Of a stretch of 64,000 bases of DNA, positions 50,924 to 58,958 are shown piece after piece. Numbering within the stretch: the stretch's first letter is position 1; each line of letters begins with the position of its first letter. The notes beneath the pieces were generated by a model. That model was not told the origin of the DNA and did not search any database. It saw nothing but the letters and a program-made list of their open reading frames with translations. Source of the stretch: Weissella tructae (GTDB taxonomy: Bacteria; Bacillota; Bacilli; Lactobacillales; Lactobacillaceae); assembly GCF_000732905.1 (NCBI RefSeq), contig NZ_CP007588.1, positions 310,001 to 374,000 of the forward strand. The letters run 5' to 3'. Both the position numbers and the translations under genes were made by a program.

Positions 50924-53416
50924 ATGAATCAAGAAGCCAATTCGAATCAAGCAACAGTTCAAGGTCGGGTTGAACATATTGTGTTCGCCGCACAAGATTC
51001 TTTTTATAAGGTCTTAGCCATTGAAGTTGATGATAATAATTTTGATTATGATGATACTGTCTTAACCGTTACAGGAAATTTTGGTGATATTCAACTGGAT
51101 GGTGAATATGAATTCTTTGGTCGCGTGACGACGCATGCCAAATATGGTCGTCAATTTTTAGCGGAGAATTATCAACGTATTTCAACGGGGACAATTTCTG
51201 GATTAGTCCAATATCTATCAAGTGAGCGTTTCAAAGGGATTGGAGAAGCGACAGCGCAAAAAATCGTGGATGATTTGGGGATTAATGCTGTTGAATTAAT
51301 TTTAGATGATCCCGATGTGTTGGCTGATATTAATGTATCGGACAAAATTAAACAAACATTGTACGCACAATTACAACAATCTGATGGGATGGAACGCGCT
51401 ATTTATGCGTTAAATACCTTTGGATTTGGTGCGACATTGGCCACGAAAATTTACGAGATGTACCAGTTAGAAACATTGCAGGTCTTGAAGGCGAATCCAT
51501 ATCAGCTTGTGCAAGATGTTGATGGGGTATCTTTCAAGCGAATTGATCAATTAGCTCAGCAACAAGGGATTTCTTTTGATGATGAACGTCGTGTACGTGC
51601 CGCTGTGATTGCTGCGTTAAACGCTGTGACATTTGATTCAGGTGATACGTATATTGATGTCACACAATTAATGCAAGCGACTCAGCGTTTGCTAGGGAGT
51701 CGTGTGTCTGGAGAGCAAATTAAGGATGCTTTCGAGAATTTACTGGCTAATGACTATATCGTTCAAGAAGGTGAACACGTCTATATTGAAGCGGTGTATG
51801 AAGCAGAAAAAGCCATTGCACAAAAAATGTTACGCATGACAAAGCACAATCGGGTTTCTTTTGATCGTCAAACTGTCGTTAAAGAATTGAGTGTTGTTGA
51901 AAAGAATAATCAATTTACGTACGATGAGGACCAAAAAGAAGCCATCATTGCAGCATTGACCAATCGTTTGTTTATTTTGACCGGGGGACCTGGAACGGGT
52001 AAAACGACGATTGTGAATGCGATTGTTGCAACATACAAGCGATTGTTACGTGCCGAAGGGTTAAAAGAAGATGCTGTACAAGCCAATATTCTTTTAGCAG
52101 CGCCAACTGGTCGTGCTGCCAAACGTTTATCTGAAGCAACAGATATGCCAGCTTCTACCATTCATCGTTTGTTAGGTATCACTGGTCGTGAGAATTTAGA
52201 TGCGATTGATATCGAGCCACTCGAAGGTCGTTTGTTAGTTATCGATGAAATGTCGATGGTGGATACACAATTATTTGCCTTATTAGTTGAAGCAATTGCT
52301 TCAAACATGCATGTTATTTTAGTGGGTGATAAGGACCAATTGCCATCAGTTGGGCCAGGACGTGTCTTTTATGATTTGTTAGCAAGTGGCTTATTGAGTT
52401 ATCGTGAGTTAGAAATTATTCATCGCCAAGGTAAAGGGTCAACAATTATTGAGCTGGCTAATGAAGTGAAACAAGGTCGTTTACCTGATAATTTGACGGA
52501 ACGTCAAGTGGATCGTTCTTTCTTTCCAGCGTCTGGTACGCAAGTACGTGATATTGTCCAAAAAATTGCTGAGACGTGGCAGAAACGTGGATTTAGTGTC
52601 GCGGATATGCAAATTTTGTCACCGATGTATCGTTCAGCCGCTGGGGTGAATGAGTTAAATGAATTAGCACAAGAAATCTTTAACCCACTTACCGGGAAAA
52701 AGCGTGAAATTGTGATTAAAACAGGTGAGATGCCAACGAGTTTCCGTGTTGGTGATAAAGTGATGCAAACGGCTAATGATCCAGAAAACAACGTGTTTAA
52801 TGGGGATATTGGTTACATCAAAACCATCATGTATGCCAAAGATAAAGAAAATGATGCTAAAGAAGACATTGTGACGGTTGAATTTGATACTGGGGTGGTT
52901 GATTATCCACGTCAGAATTTGATTCAATTACGTTTAGCATATGCAACGACGATTCACAAAGCGCAAGGGGCTGAATATAAATTAGTTATTATGCCAATGG
53001 TTGGTGCGTTTTCTCGTATGTTACAACGAAATTTGTTGTATACAGGTTTAACACGTGCGAGTGAGTCATTGGTGTTGATTGGGGAACAATCAGCCTTCAT
53101 GCAAGCTGCACAAACTGAAGGTATTAAGCGTCAAACTACTTTGAAAGAACGACTACTCCAATTTGATTTGGGAGAAATTGTGGAAGTGACCTCAGAACCG
53201 GAGATGGTTGAAACACCAACGACTAAGGTGGCTGATGATAGCATTACTGAGGTCGTTCAGGATACGCCCGTTGAACCGATGGATGTTGCGAAAAAGGCGG
53301 TAAATGATGCACCCATTACTGGACCACTTACCGCTGAAATAATTATGGCCGAAATTATTGATCCTAATATTGGGATGATGGGGATGAAACCAGAAGATTT
53401 TGTTTCCGTTGACTAG
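50924..53416 (+). CDS. recD2: RecD2 family SF1B DNA helicase
   Basis: The 830-residue protein has the RecD2 layout: an N-terminal OB-like region (about 1-90), helix-hairpin-helix region with FKGIGEATAQKIVDD, then helicase motifs: Walker A GGPGTGKTT near 354, LVIDEMSMVD, GDKDQLPSVGPG, and motif VI LYTGLTRASE. It unwinds DNA 5' to 3' and acts in repair and replication-fork processing without RecBC. An acidic, variable 90-residue tail follows the helicase core. Confidence 0.95.
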   Translation: MNQEANSNQATVQGRVEHIVFAAQDSFYKVLAIEVDDNNFDYDDTVLTVTGNFGDIQLDGEYEFFGRVTTHAKYGRQFLAENYQRISTGTISGLVQYLSSERFKGIGEATAQKIVDDLGINAVELILDDPDVLADINVSDKIKQTLYAQLQQSDGMERAIYALNTFGFGATLATKIYEMYQLETLQVLKANPYQLVQDVDGVSFKRIDQLAQQQGISFDDERRVRAAVIAALNAVTFDSGDTYIDVTQLMQATQRLLGSRVSGEQIKDAFENLLANDYIVQEGEHVYIEAVYEAEKAIAQKMLRMTKHNRVSFDRQTVVKELSVVEKNNQFTYDEDQKEAIIAALTNRLFILTGGPGTGKTTIVNAIVATYKRLLRAEGLKEDAVQANILLAAPTGRAAKRLSEATDMPASTIHRLLGITGRENLDAIDIEPLEGRLLVIDEMSMVDTQLFALLVEAIASNMHVILVGDKDQLPSVGPGRVFYDLLASGLLSYRELEIIHRQGKGSTIIELANEVKQGRLPDNLTERQVDRSFFPASGTQVRDIVQKIAETWQKRGFSVADMQILSPMYRSAAGVNELNELAQEIFNPLTGKKREIVIKTGEMPTSFRVGDKVMQTANDPENNVFNGDIGYIKTIMYAKDKENDAKEDIVTVEFDTGVVDYPRQNLIQLRLAYATTIHKAQGAEYKLVIMPMVGAFSRMLQRNLLYTGLTRASESLVLIGEQSAFMQAAQTEGIKRQTTLKERLLQFDLGEIVEVTSEPEMVETPTTKVADDSITEVVQDTPVEPMDVAKKAVNDAPITGPLTAEIIMAEIIDPNIGMMGMKPEDFVSVD

Positions 53417-53502
53417 ATGTGAATCTGAACTAAAAACTAGGCACATAAAAAAAATTATGATAAAATAAGTTGATAAATTTTCGAAGAAACGGGGTTTTTG
53501 AT

Positions 53503-54225
53503 ATGTCAGGACACAGTAAATGGCACAATATTCAAGGACGTAAGAACGCCCAAGATGCAAAGCGTGGAAAGATCTTCCAAAAGATCTCACGTGACCTATA
53601 CACGGTAGCGAAAGATGGTGGAGCAGATCCTGCATCAAACGCATCATTGCGTTTGGTTATGGATAAGGCTAAGGCCGCTAACATGCCAAAGGAAAACATC
53701 CAACGTGCATTGGACAAGGCGTCTGGTGCTGGTGGAGCGAACTACCAAGAATTGACATATGAAGGATACGGACCAGCTGGTTTGGCCGTATTGGTTCAAG
53801 CATTGACGGATAACACAAACCGTACTGCTGCATCAATTCGTGCTAGTTTCAAGCACTTCGGTGGAGAATTGGGAGCTACTGGATCAGTTGCTTACCAATT
53901 CGAACGTAAGGGATACATTGAAATTCCTCGTGATGGAGAAACTGAAATCGACGAAGACCAATTGTTTGAAGACATGCTTGAAGCAGGTGCAGATGACATG
54001 AAGACTTACGATGACCAATTCGAAATCTACACAGAACCTAAGGCATTCCCTGAAGTTCGTGATGCGTTGACTGAAAAGGGATACACTCTAGTGAACGATG
54101 AAGTAACAATGATTGCTGAAAACCCAATGGAAGTTCCAGCGGACAAGCAAGAAACATTGGTTAACTTGGTTGACGAACTAGAAGCAAACGATGACGTTGT
54201 GGCTGTATTTACAACTGCTGAATAA
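53503..54225 (+). CDS. yebC: YebC/PmpR family protein
   Basis: The start at 53503 ([21 protein letters not shown]) matches the invariant family N-terminus; the longer frame to 53470 has no support. The 240-residue protein has the [20 protein letters not shown] core. Family members have been studied as DNA-binding regulators and, more recently, as factors relieving ribosome stalling at proline stretches; either role may apply. Codon use resembles highly expressed genes. A terminator follows. Confidence 0.93.
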   Translation: MSGHSKWHNIQGRKNAQDAKRGKIFQKISRDLYTVAKDGGADPASNASLRLVMDKAKAANMPKENIQRALDKASGAGGANYQELTYEGYGPAGLAVLVQALTDNTNRTAASIRASFKHFGGELGATGSVAYQFERKGYIEIPRDGETEIDEDQLFEDMLEAGADDMKTYDDQFEIYTEPKAFPEVRDALTEKGYTLVNDEVTMIAENPMEVPADKQETLVNLVDELEANDDVVAVFTTAE

Positions 54226-54254
54226 TCATTTGCACTTATAAGTAAAATTAAGAG

Positions 54255-54287
54255 CCTTGGACAGGTAAAACTGTTCAAGGTTTTTTT
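54255..54287 (+). terminator. Terminator after yebC
   Basis: CCTTGGACAG and CTGTTCAAGG stem with one mismatch, GTAAAA loop and a T run. Confidence 0.85.
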
Positions 54288-54337
54288 GTGTCTTTCAACC
54301 AAACCTGGTGCTTTCTTTAGATGTTAGGAGGGTAAGT

Positions 54338-55180
54338 ATGAAGACACAAATTCAAGCATTAATCGAAGCTGCGTATGCACAAAAAGCCAGTGATATCTAT
54401 CTCATCCCCGACATCCAAGGTTATCGTTGTGGCTTTTACACTCGGACTGGTATCACCTGGCAAGAAACACTCACGCAAAGTGAAGGCGAGCATATGATTC
54501 GCTATCTTAAATACAAGGGTGGATTAGATTTATCAGATGGGCGTCGACCACAAGATGGCAGGATTCGATTTAATATCAATCAAGGGACGATCTATGGTCG
54601 GATTTCTTGTGTTGGGGATTATCAGTTACGAGAAATGTTGGTGCTGCGTTTAATCTATGCCTTATCGGCGGAATGGTTGTCTTGGGAGAATGACCAAGCG
54701 TTGAATCGTTTGGGTACACAGTTACAGGATGCAAATGGGTTGATTTTATTTGCAGGTAAGATGGGGAGTGGGAAAACCACAACAATGCACTACACGCTAC
54801 AAACGTATTTGAAAGATAAATTAGTCCTGACGATTGAAGACCCCGTCGAAATTGTCCAAGCTGATTTTATGCAATTGGAAGTGAATGAGTTAGCTGGTAT
54901 GACCTATGAACAATTATTGCGAGTGGCTTTACGACATCATCCAGAAGTATTAGTCATTGGTGAAATCCGTGATGCTGCCACAGCGGCGTGTGCGATTAAA
55001 GCGGCGTTAAGTGGGCATCTTGTATTGGCAACCATCCATGCGAAATCAGATGGCGATATCAAGGCACGCTTACATACCTTAGGTGTTAAACGTGCCTTAG
55101 CAGAACAAGCAATGACAGCGACTGTCTTTACACAAAAGCAAGCCGATAGTCAGCTTGTTCATTTGGAGGTCAATCGTTGA
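54338..55180 (+). CDS. comGA: Competence pilus assembly ATPase ComGA
   Basis: The ATG at 54338 follows AGGAGGG. The 280-residue secretion ATPase has Walker A GKMGSGKTT (about 140-148), the Asp box TIEDPVEIV, Walker B LVIGEIRD and a His box ATIHAKS. It powers assembly of the transformation pseudopilus on the inner membrane face. It is the first gene of a seven-gene comG operon. No classical ComX box (TACGAATA) is seen upstream. Confidence 0.95.
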   Translation: MKTQIQALIEAAYAQKASDIYLIPDIQGYRCGFYTRTGITWQETLTQSEGEHMIRYLKYKGGLDLSDGRRPQDGRIRFNINQGTIYGRISCVGDYQLREMLVLRLIYALSAEWLSWENDQALNRLGTQLQDANGLILFAGKMGSGKTTTMHYTLQTYLKDKLVLTIEDPVEIVQADFMQLEVNELAGMTYEQLLRVALRHHPEVLVIGEIRDAATAACAIKAALSGHLVLATIHAKSDGDIKARLHTLGVKRALAEQAMTATVFTQKQADSQLVHLEVNR

Positions 55181-56163
55181 TGCGACTAACCTCAAAAAAA
55201 TGGACCAGAAAGACGGAACATCAATTTTTTCAGTCCTTACGCGACTTACAACAAAATGGCTATAGCTTATGTCGTAGCCTAGATGTCTTACAGGCGATGT
55301 ACCCTAAAATAAGTGCGGATTTATTGGTCGTTAGACGTATATTGGCCCAGGGACGCCCCTTAACAGAAGCGCTAGCAACATTTGTGCGCCAGGGAATTTT
55401 AGATGAATTGTCATTAGTCTCTTTACATGGTTATCAGTTGGCATTATTAAGCGTGATTGGTCAACGTGAGCGACAGCAACTCCTACAACGAAAACGATTA
55501 ATCACGGTCTTATGTTATCCAGTTCTGTTACTGCTGTTACTGAGTATTCTTGGTGCCTATTTAAGTTTCTGCCTCATGCCACAGATAGGCGCAAAGTTCT
55601 GTGACCAAATGACGTGGTGGGGCATTGGTATCGTTTGTATGAGTAGCTATTTGATTCCAGCGTGGTTTAAGCGCTTATCAAAGCGCCAACAATTGGCATG
55701 GGTACAACGTATCCCCGTGATTGGACCAATAATTCAATTGAGCGTCCAACAAGGTTTATGTATTCAGATTGGTTATTTGTTAATGAGTGGGGTGAATTTA
55801 TATGACGTTGTGACCTATTGTCAGGGGCATCAGCGGTATTGGTTATGTCAATTAATCGGCCCGTCAGTGGCAAATGCTTGGGAACAAGGGCAAACATTAG
55901 AGCGCGGACTAAATCAGGTGCAATATCTACCGACAGAAGCAAAGACCTTATTCATGCGGGGGAATCCAACGCAACAAGTCGGTCGTGATTTAGTGCAATT
56001 AGCTGAGCACCTAAATGTCCGCCAAGAACAACGTATTCAAGCGGGTTTGGCCTCGGTACAACCACTATTATTTTTGGTGATTGGTCTGTTGGTAGTTGGA
56101 CTTTATATGATGTTATTGTTGCCGATTTACGATCAAATGTTAACAATGGGAGGGCCGGAATGA
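55180..56163 (+). CDS. comGB: Competence pilus platform protein ComGB
   Basis: This GspF-type membrane platform protein of about 327 residues has a cytoplasmic domain (FFQSLRDLQQNGYSLCRSL) and three hydrophobic segments, at about 110-135, 150-165 and 295-318. It anchors the pseudopilus machine in the membrane. The ATG at 55180 overlaps the comGA stop as TGATG; a TTG at 55177 is an alternative. Its stop overlaps the comGC start. Confidence 0.93.
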   Translation: MRLTSKKWTRKTEHQFFQSLRDLQQNGYSLCRSLDVLQAMYPKISADLLVVRRILAQGRPLTEALATFVRQGILDELSLVSLHGYQLALLSVIGQRERQQLLQRKRLITVLCYPVLLLLLLSILGAYLSFCLMPQIGAKFCDQMTWWGIGIVCMSSYLIPAWFKRLSKRQQLAWVQRIPVIGPIIQLSVQQGLCIQIGYLLMSGVNLYDVVTYCQGHQRYWLCQLIGPSVANAWEQGQTLERGLNQVQYLPTEAKTLFMRGNPTQQVGRDLVQLAEHLNVRQEQRIQAGLASVQPLLFLVIGLLVVGLYMMLLLPIYDQMLTMGGPE

Positions 56164-56471
56164 AAAAGAAACGTCGTGGATTTACATTGATTGAAACAGT
56201 GACAACCTTATTTATCGTGTCATTATTAGCGATGTTGATTATTCCCAATGTCGCTAATGTTCGTCAAGCCGCGAATAAACGACAGTCAGACGCAATGGTT
56301 CATATGATTCAAGGTCAAATTGCGATGTATTATGAAGGCTCAAATAAAGCGAACGTGAATTACAAAGAATTAATTGATGGTGGTTATTTATCAGAAGCAC
56401 AGGTGAAATCAGCCGAAGAAGCCGATATTTACATTAAGAATGGTCAGGCGATTAAAGGAGATTTGAAATAA
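56160..56471 (+). CDS. comGC: Major competence pseudopilin ComGC
   Basis: The 103-residue protein has a prepilin peptidase site KKKRRG|FTLIETV (cut after Gly7, Glu at +5 of the mature protein) and a 20-residue hydrophobic helix. It is the major subunit of the competence pseudopilus that binds and pulls DNA. It starts within the comGB stop (AATGA). The downstream comGD reading frame opens over its stop codon. Confidence 0.95.
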   Translation: MKKKRRGFTLIETVTTLFIVSLLAMLIIPNVANVRQAANKRQSDAMVHMIQGQIAMYYEGSNKANVNYKELIDGGYLSEAQVKSAEEADIYIKNGQAIKGDLK

Positions 56472-56857
56472 GGCGCCAAGGTTTCTTACTAAATGAATGG
56501 TGTTTGGCGCTGGTATTACTGGGAACCATAATCGGTTTTACACCGACCTATCAGCGATACGCTGAGCAACTTGCTTGGCAAGGCTTTGAACAACAAATTC
56601 GTATGATGCAACACCGTGCTTTAATGCAGATGCGCTATGATAAAACACGCCATTATTTATATTTAGCAGAGACAACAGTGCAATTAGATAATGGCATCGC
56701 GATATCATTACCTGATGGTTGGCATATCGCGCAAGCGTGTCGGATTGAAATTAGTCGGGCGCATCCCCAAGCTGGGAAAGTACAATTAATGAATCAAACC
56801 AAACGGAAAGCCGTGGTATTTCAACTGGGAGGTGGCACGTTTGATATTCAAGGTTAG
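56468..56857 (+). CDS. comGD: Competence minor pseudopilin ComGD, probable ATA start
   Basis: The reading frame is closed by TAA at 56453, so any start lies after that, and no ATG, GTG or TTG occurs before the pilin motif. The prepilin site RRQG|FLLNEW is at codons 2-10 counted from ATA at 56468. That ATA overlaps the comGC stop (ATAA) and has AAAGGAG 7 bases upstream. A TTG at 56504 would remove the processing site. Minor pseudopilins prime assembly of the pseudopilus. The product would be about 129 residues. Confidence 0.75.
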   Translation: MRRQGFLLNEWCLALVLLGTIIGFTPTYQRYAEQLAWQGFEQQIRMMQHRALMQMRYDKTRHYLYLAETTVQLDNGIAISLPDGWHIAQACRIEISRAHPQAGKVQLMNQTKRKAVVFQLGGGTFDIQG

Positions 56858-57023
56858 GCGGGGGTTCATATTGAGTGAAGCATTGATTAGTTTAATGATT
56901 GTTTGTTTGGCCATCAATATGACGGTGATGCTATTAAGCCAACAACGTACGCAACTAAAACGAGAACAAGACTTATTACGGGCCGCAGAAGTACGGTGGG
57001 AATCATTACGAACAATACGATAG
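56841..57023 (+). CDS. comGE: Competence minor pseudopilin ComGE
   Basis: I take TTG at 56841, eight bases after GGGAGG; a GTG at 56832 overlaps that site. The product of about 60 residues has a prepilin motif KVRRG|FILSEALISL, a hydrophobic helix and a short basic tail. It overlaps the end of comGD by 17 bases. At 60 residues it is short for ComGE but has all the parts needed to be processed and inserted. Confidence 0.75.
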   Translation: MIFKVRRGFILSEALISLMIVCLAINMTVMLLSQQRTQLKREQDLLRAAEVRWESLRTIR

Positions 57024-57052
57024 CTAACCAATTAAAGGGAACTAGCCGTCAT

Positions 57053-57496
57053 TTGCGTCAGGGCTATATTTTGATGGAAGTTGTGCTGAGCCTAGCGATT
57101 TTAAGTATGTTATGTCAGTTAGGGACACAGATGTTAAGCAGCGTCCGCTTAGACATTCATCAAACAATCCAACAAGTACGAGCACGTGAAATGACGGATT
57201 TAATTTGGCGTCTAAATAACATTGCACCGAAAATGACGCAGGTCAGGATTACATCAGATCAATTGACCTTTTACAACGCCAAAGTGCGCGATGATTGTAC
57301 TTTAGGTTTGAATAAACAACGTCTCGTATATCGCAAACATGATCGTGGGTATTATGTGTGTTGTACGCAAGTTGATGCGGTCAATTTTCAGCGAATCTCG
57401 GCACACATAGTTTTGTTAAAAATCACATTTTTAGATGGCACCAAAGGAGAGGCTCAATTAGCTATCCATACTTGGGACAAAAGCAGAAGGAGCTGA
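57053..57496 (+). CDS. comGF: Competence minor pseudopilin ComGF
   Basis: The prepilin site is LRQG|YILMEVVLSLAIL. The start is uncertain: TTG at 57053 gives a 4-residue leader and 147 residues, with AAAGGGA 12 bases upstream; GTG at 56996 overlaps comGE and lacks a ribosome site. The mature part has one hydrophobic helix and a beta-rich domain with Cys pairs (RDDCTLG, YYVCCTQV), as in ComGF proteins. It is part of the pseudopilus tip complex. Confidence 0.75.
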   Translation: MRQGYILMEVVLSLAILSMLCQLGTQMLSSVRLDIHQTIQQVRAREMTDLIWRLNNIAPKMTQVRITSDQLTFYNAKVRDDCTLGLNKQRLVYRKHDRGYYVCCTQVDAVNFQRISAHIVLLKITFLDGTKGEAQLAIHTWDKSRRS

Positions 57497-57500
57497 GGAC

Positions 57501-57719
57501 GTGATACAAAAACGAAAAGGCTGTTTGTTAATGACAAGTATTGGTTTGGCGATGATCATCAGTGTGGCAACATGCCTCTTACTGCCCATAAAGCAACATG
57601 AAATGCTGATTGTCCGCGATAAGCGACAATACCTAGAAAAACAAGCGCAACAGTTACAAGCTATCCGTCATGAACGGGCAAAGGGGAATGCATCTAAGCA
57701 GGCGTTAAGTGAACCATGA
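57501..57719 (+). CDS. comGG: Putative ComGG-like protein
   Basis: This 72-residue product, the last in the comG run, starts with GTG at 57501 after AAGGAG. It has a KRKGCLLMTSIGLAMII segment, a hydrophobic helix and a charged, Gln/Arg-rich coil. It is assigned mainly by position; ComGG is the least conserved pseudopilin and this one is shorter than usual. Confidence 0.6.
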   Translation: MIQKRKGCLLMTSIGLAMIISVATCLLLPIKQHEMLIVRDKRQYLEKQAQQLQAIRHERAKGNASKQALSEP

Positions 57720-57794
57720 TACCCCAGAAGTGTAAGACGAAAGTGAATACAGCATCATCTGGCTAAATTTAGCGGCGTGATAGTGATTTAAGCA

Positions 57795-57822
57795 TTGAGT
57801 CAGGGGTGAAACTTGATACAAT
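57795..57822 (+). promoter_or_regulatory. Promoter of the YtxK-like methyltransferase gene
   Basis: TTGAGT and TACAAT are spaced 16 bases apart, ending 35 bases before the start codon. Confidence 0.5.
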
Positions 57823-57857
57823 GGAAGTAACAAAAACTGATAAAAGAGGATGAAACC

Positions 57858-58850
57858 ATGTTTGAAGCCATTGAGCAAGCAATTAAGCAATTACAAAAAG
57901 TGCAAGAAATGATTGGTGAAGTGATGGAAGGTCCAGCAATTGAAGCCCACATTGGGGTCTACGAATTATTGCTTGGTCAACCGGATACTTGGTTTACTGA
58001 TTTACCAGCCGATATTCAAGCCCAAATTCAAGATGCCTTAAAGGAAAGTGGTTTCTTTGAATTAAATGCTGAACAACGTCGCCAAGTGTTGCAACTACAA
58101 CTAGTTGCAACGATGCGTGCCGACAGTTTGCCATCAAACTACCAAGTCACACCTGATGCCATTGGTTTGTGGTTCACAGTTTTGGCTGAAACTTACTTTG
58201 CTAAGCAAGAAACTGTTGAAATCTTAGACACAACTGTGGGAACAGGAAACTTGTTAGCCACTGTTGCCTTGAGTTTGCAACAAAAGGGTAAGGAAGTGCA
58301 TGCTAGCGGAATCGAAAACGATGATACGATGATTACCATCGCTAGTGGTATGGCTGCGTTAACTGATATGGATTGGGACTTGGTACATGAAGATGCTATG
58401 GTCGCGAATATGCCTAATCAACAATTGGTTATCGGTGATTTACCAATTGGTTACTATCCAAATGAAGTGGCCGATAACTTCATTACGAAGGCACCAGAAG
58501 GACGTTCATTCGTGCACCAAGTTTTGATTGAGCAAGCGATGCACCAAGTTCGTCCAGGTGGATTGGGATTGTTCTTGGTACCTGTTAATGCATTGGAAAA
58601 TAAAGAATTGTTGGCATACTTTGCGGCCGATGCAGTACATTTCCAAGGGATGGTGCAATTGCCAGATAAGTTGTTTACAGATGCCAAGCAAGCCAAGAGT
58701 ATCTTGATGTTACAAAAGGCCGGGGATGATTCACAACAAGCATCACCAGCCATGATTGGACTTGCGCCTGAAATGCGTGATTTAGATGGTATCCGTGATT
58801 TCGTTAAGCGTCTGCAAAAGTGGATGATTGAAAATAAGATTCAAGCGTAA
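57858..58850 (+). CDS. Class I SAM-dependent DNA-methyltransferase-like protein (YtxK type)
   Basis: The 330-residue protein has an N-terminal helical domain and a Rossmann methyltransferase with the SAM loop ILDTTVGTGNLLATVA and a catalytic GDLPIGYYP motif in the position of the N6-adenine methylase (N/D)PP(Y/F). Homologues follow comG operons in many Firmicutes. The motif variant DLPIGYY leaves real DNA methylation unproven. It has its own promoter and an AGAGGA ribosome site, and ends at a terminator. Confidence 0.85.
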   Translation: MFEAIEQAIKQLQKVQEMIGEVMEGPAIEAHIGVYELLLGQPDTWFTDLPADIQAQIQDALKESGFFELNAEQRRQVLQLQLVATMRADSLPSNYQVTPDAIGLWFTVLAETYFAKQETVEILDTTVGTGNLLATVALSLQQKGKEVHASGIENDDTMITIASGMAALTDMDWDLVHEDAMVANMPNQQLVIGDLPIGYYPNEVADNFITKAPEGRSFVHQVLIEQAMHQVRPGGLGLFLVPVNALENKELLAYFAADAVHFQGMVQLPDKLFTDAKQAKSILMLQKAGDDSQQASPAMIGLAPEMRDLDGIRDFVKRLQKWMIENKIQA

Positions 58851-58863
58851 ACACTTGATAATT

Positions 58864-58899
58864 AAGGGATGACAATGAATAATTGTTGTCCCTTTTTTT
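58864..58899 (+). terminator. Terminator after the methyltransferase gene
   Basis: AAGGGATGACAAT and ATTGTTGTCCCTT stem with GAATA loop and a T run. Confidence 0.88.
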
Positions 58900-58917
58900 C
58901 GTTTTGGCCTGTTTTTT

Positions 58918-58939
58918 TGGTACAATAGATAAGTGTACC
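58918..58939 (+). promoter_or_regulatory. priA promoter with overlapping inverted repeat
   Basis: TGGTACAAT (58918-58926) is an extended -10. The inverted repeat GGTACA-N9-TGTACC (58919-58939) covers it and the likely transcription start, so a repressor site is possible. Confidence 0.55.
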
Positions 58940-58958
58940 GAAAAAAGGAGGACTTAGA

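Noticed and set aside
54288-54337. ComX/SigX box upstream of comGA
   Set aside because: No TACGAATA-like element is present in this gap; competence control cannot be read from it.
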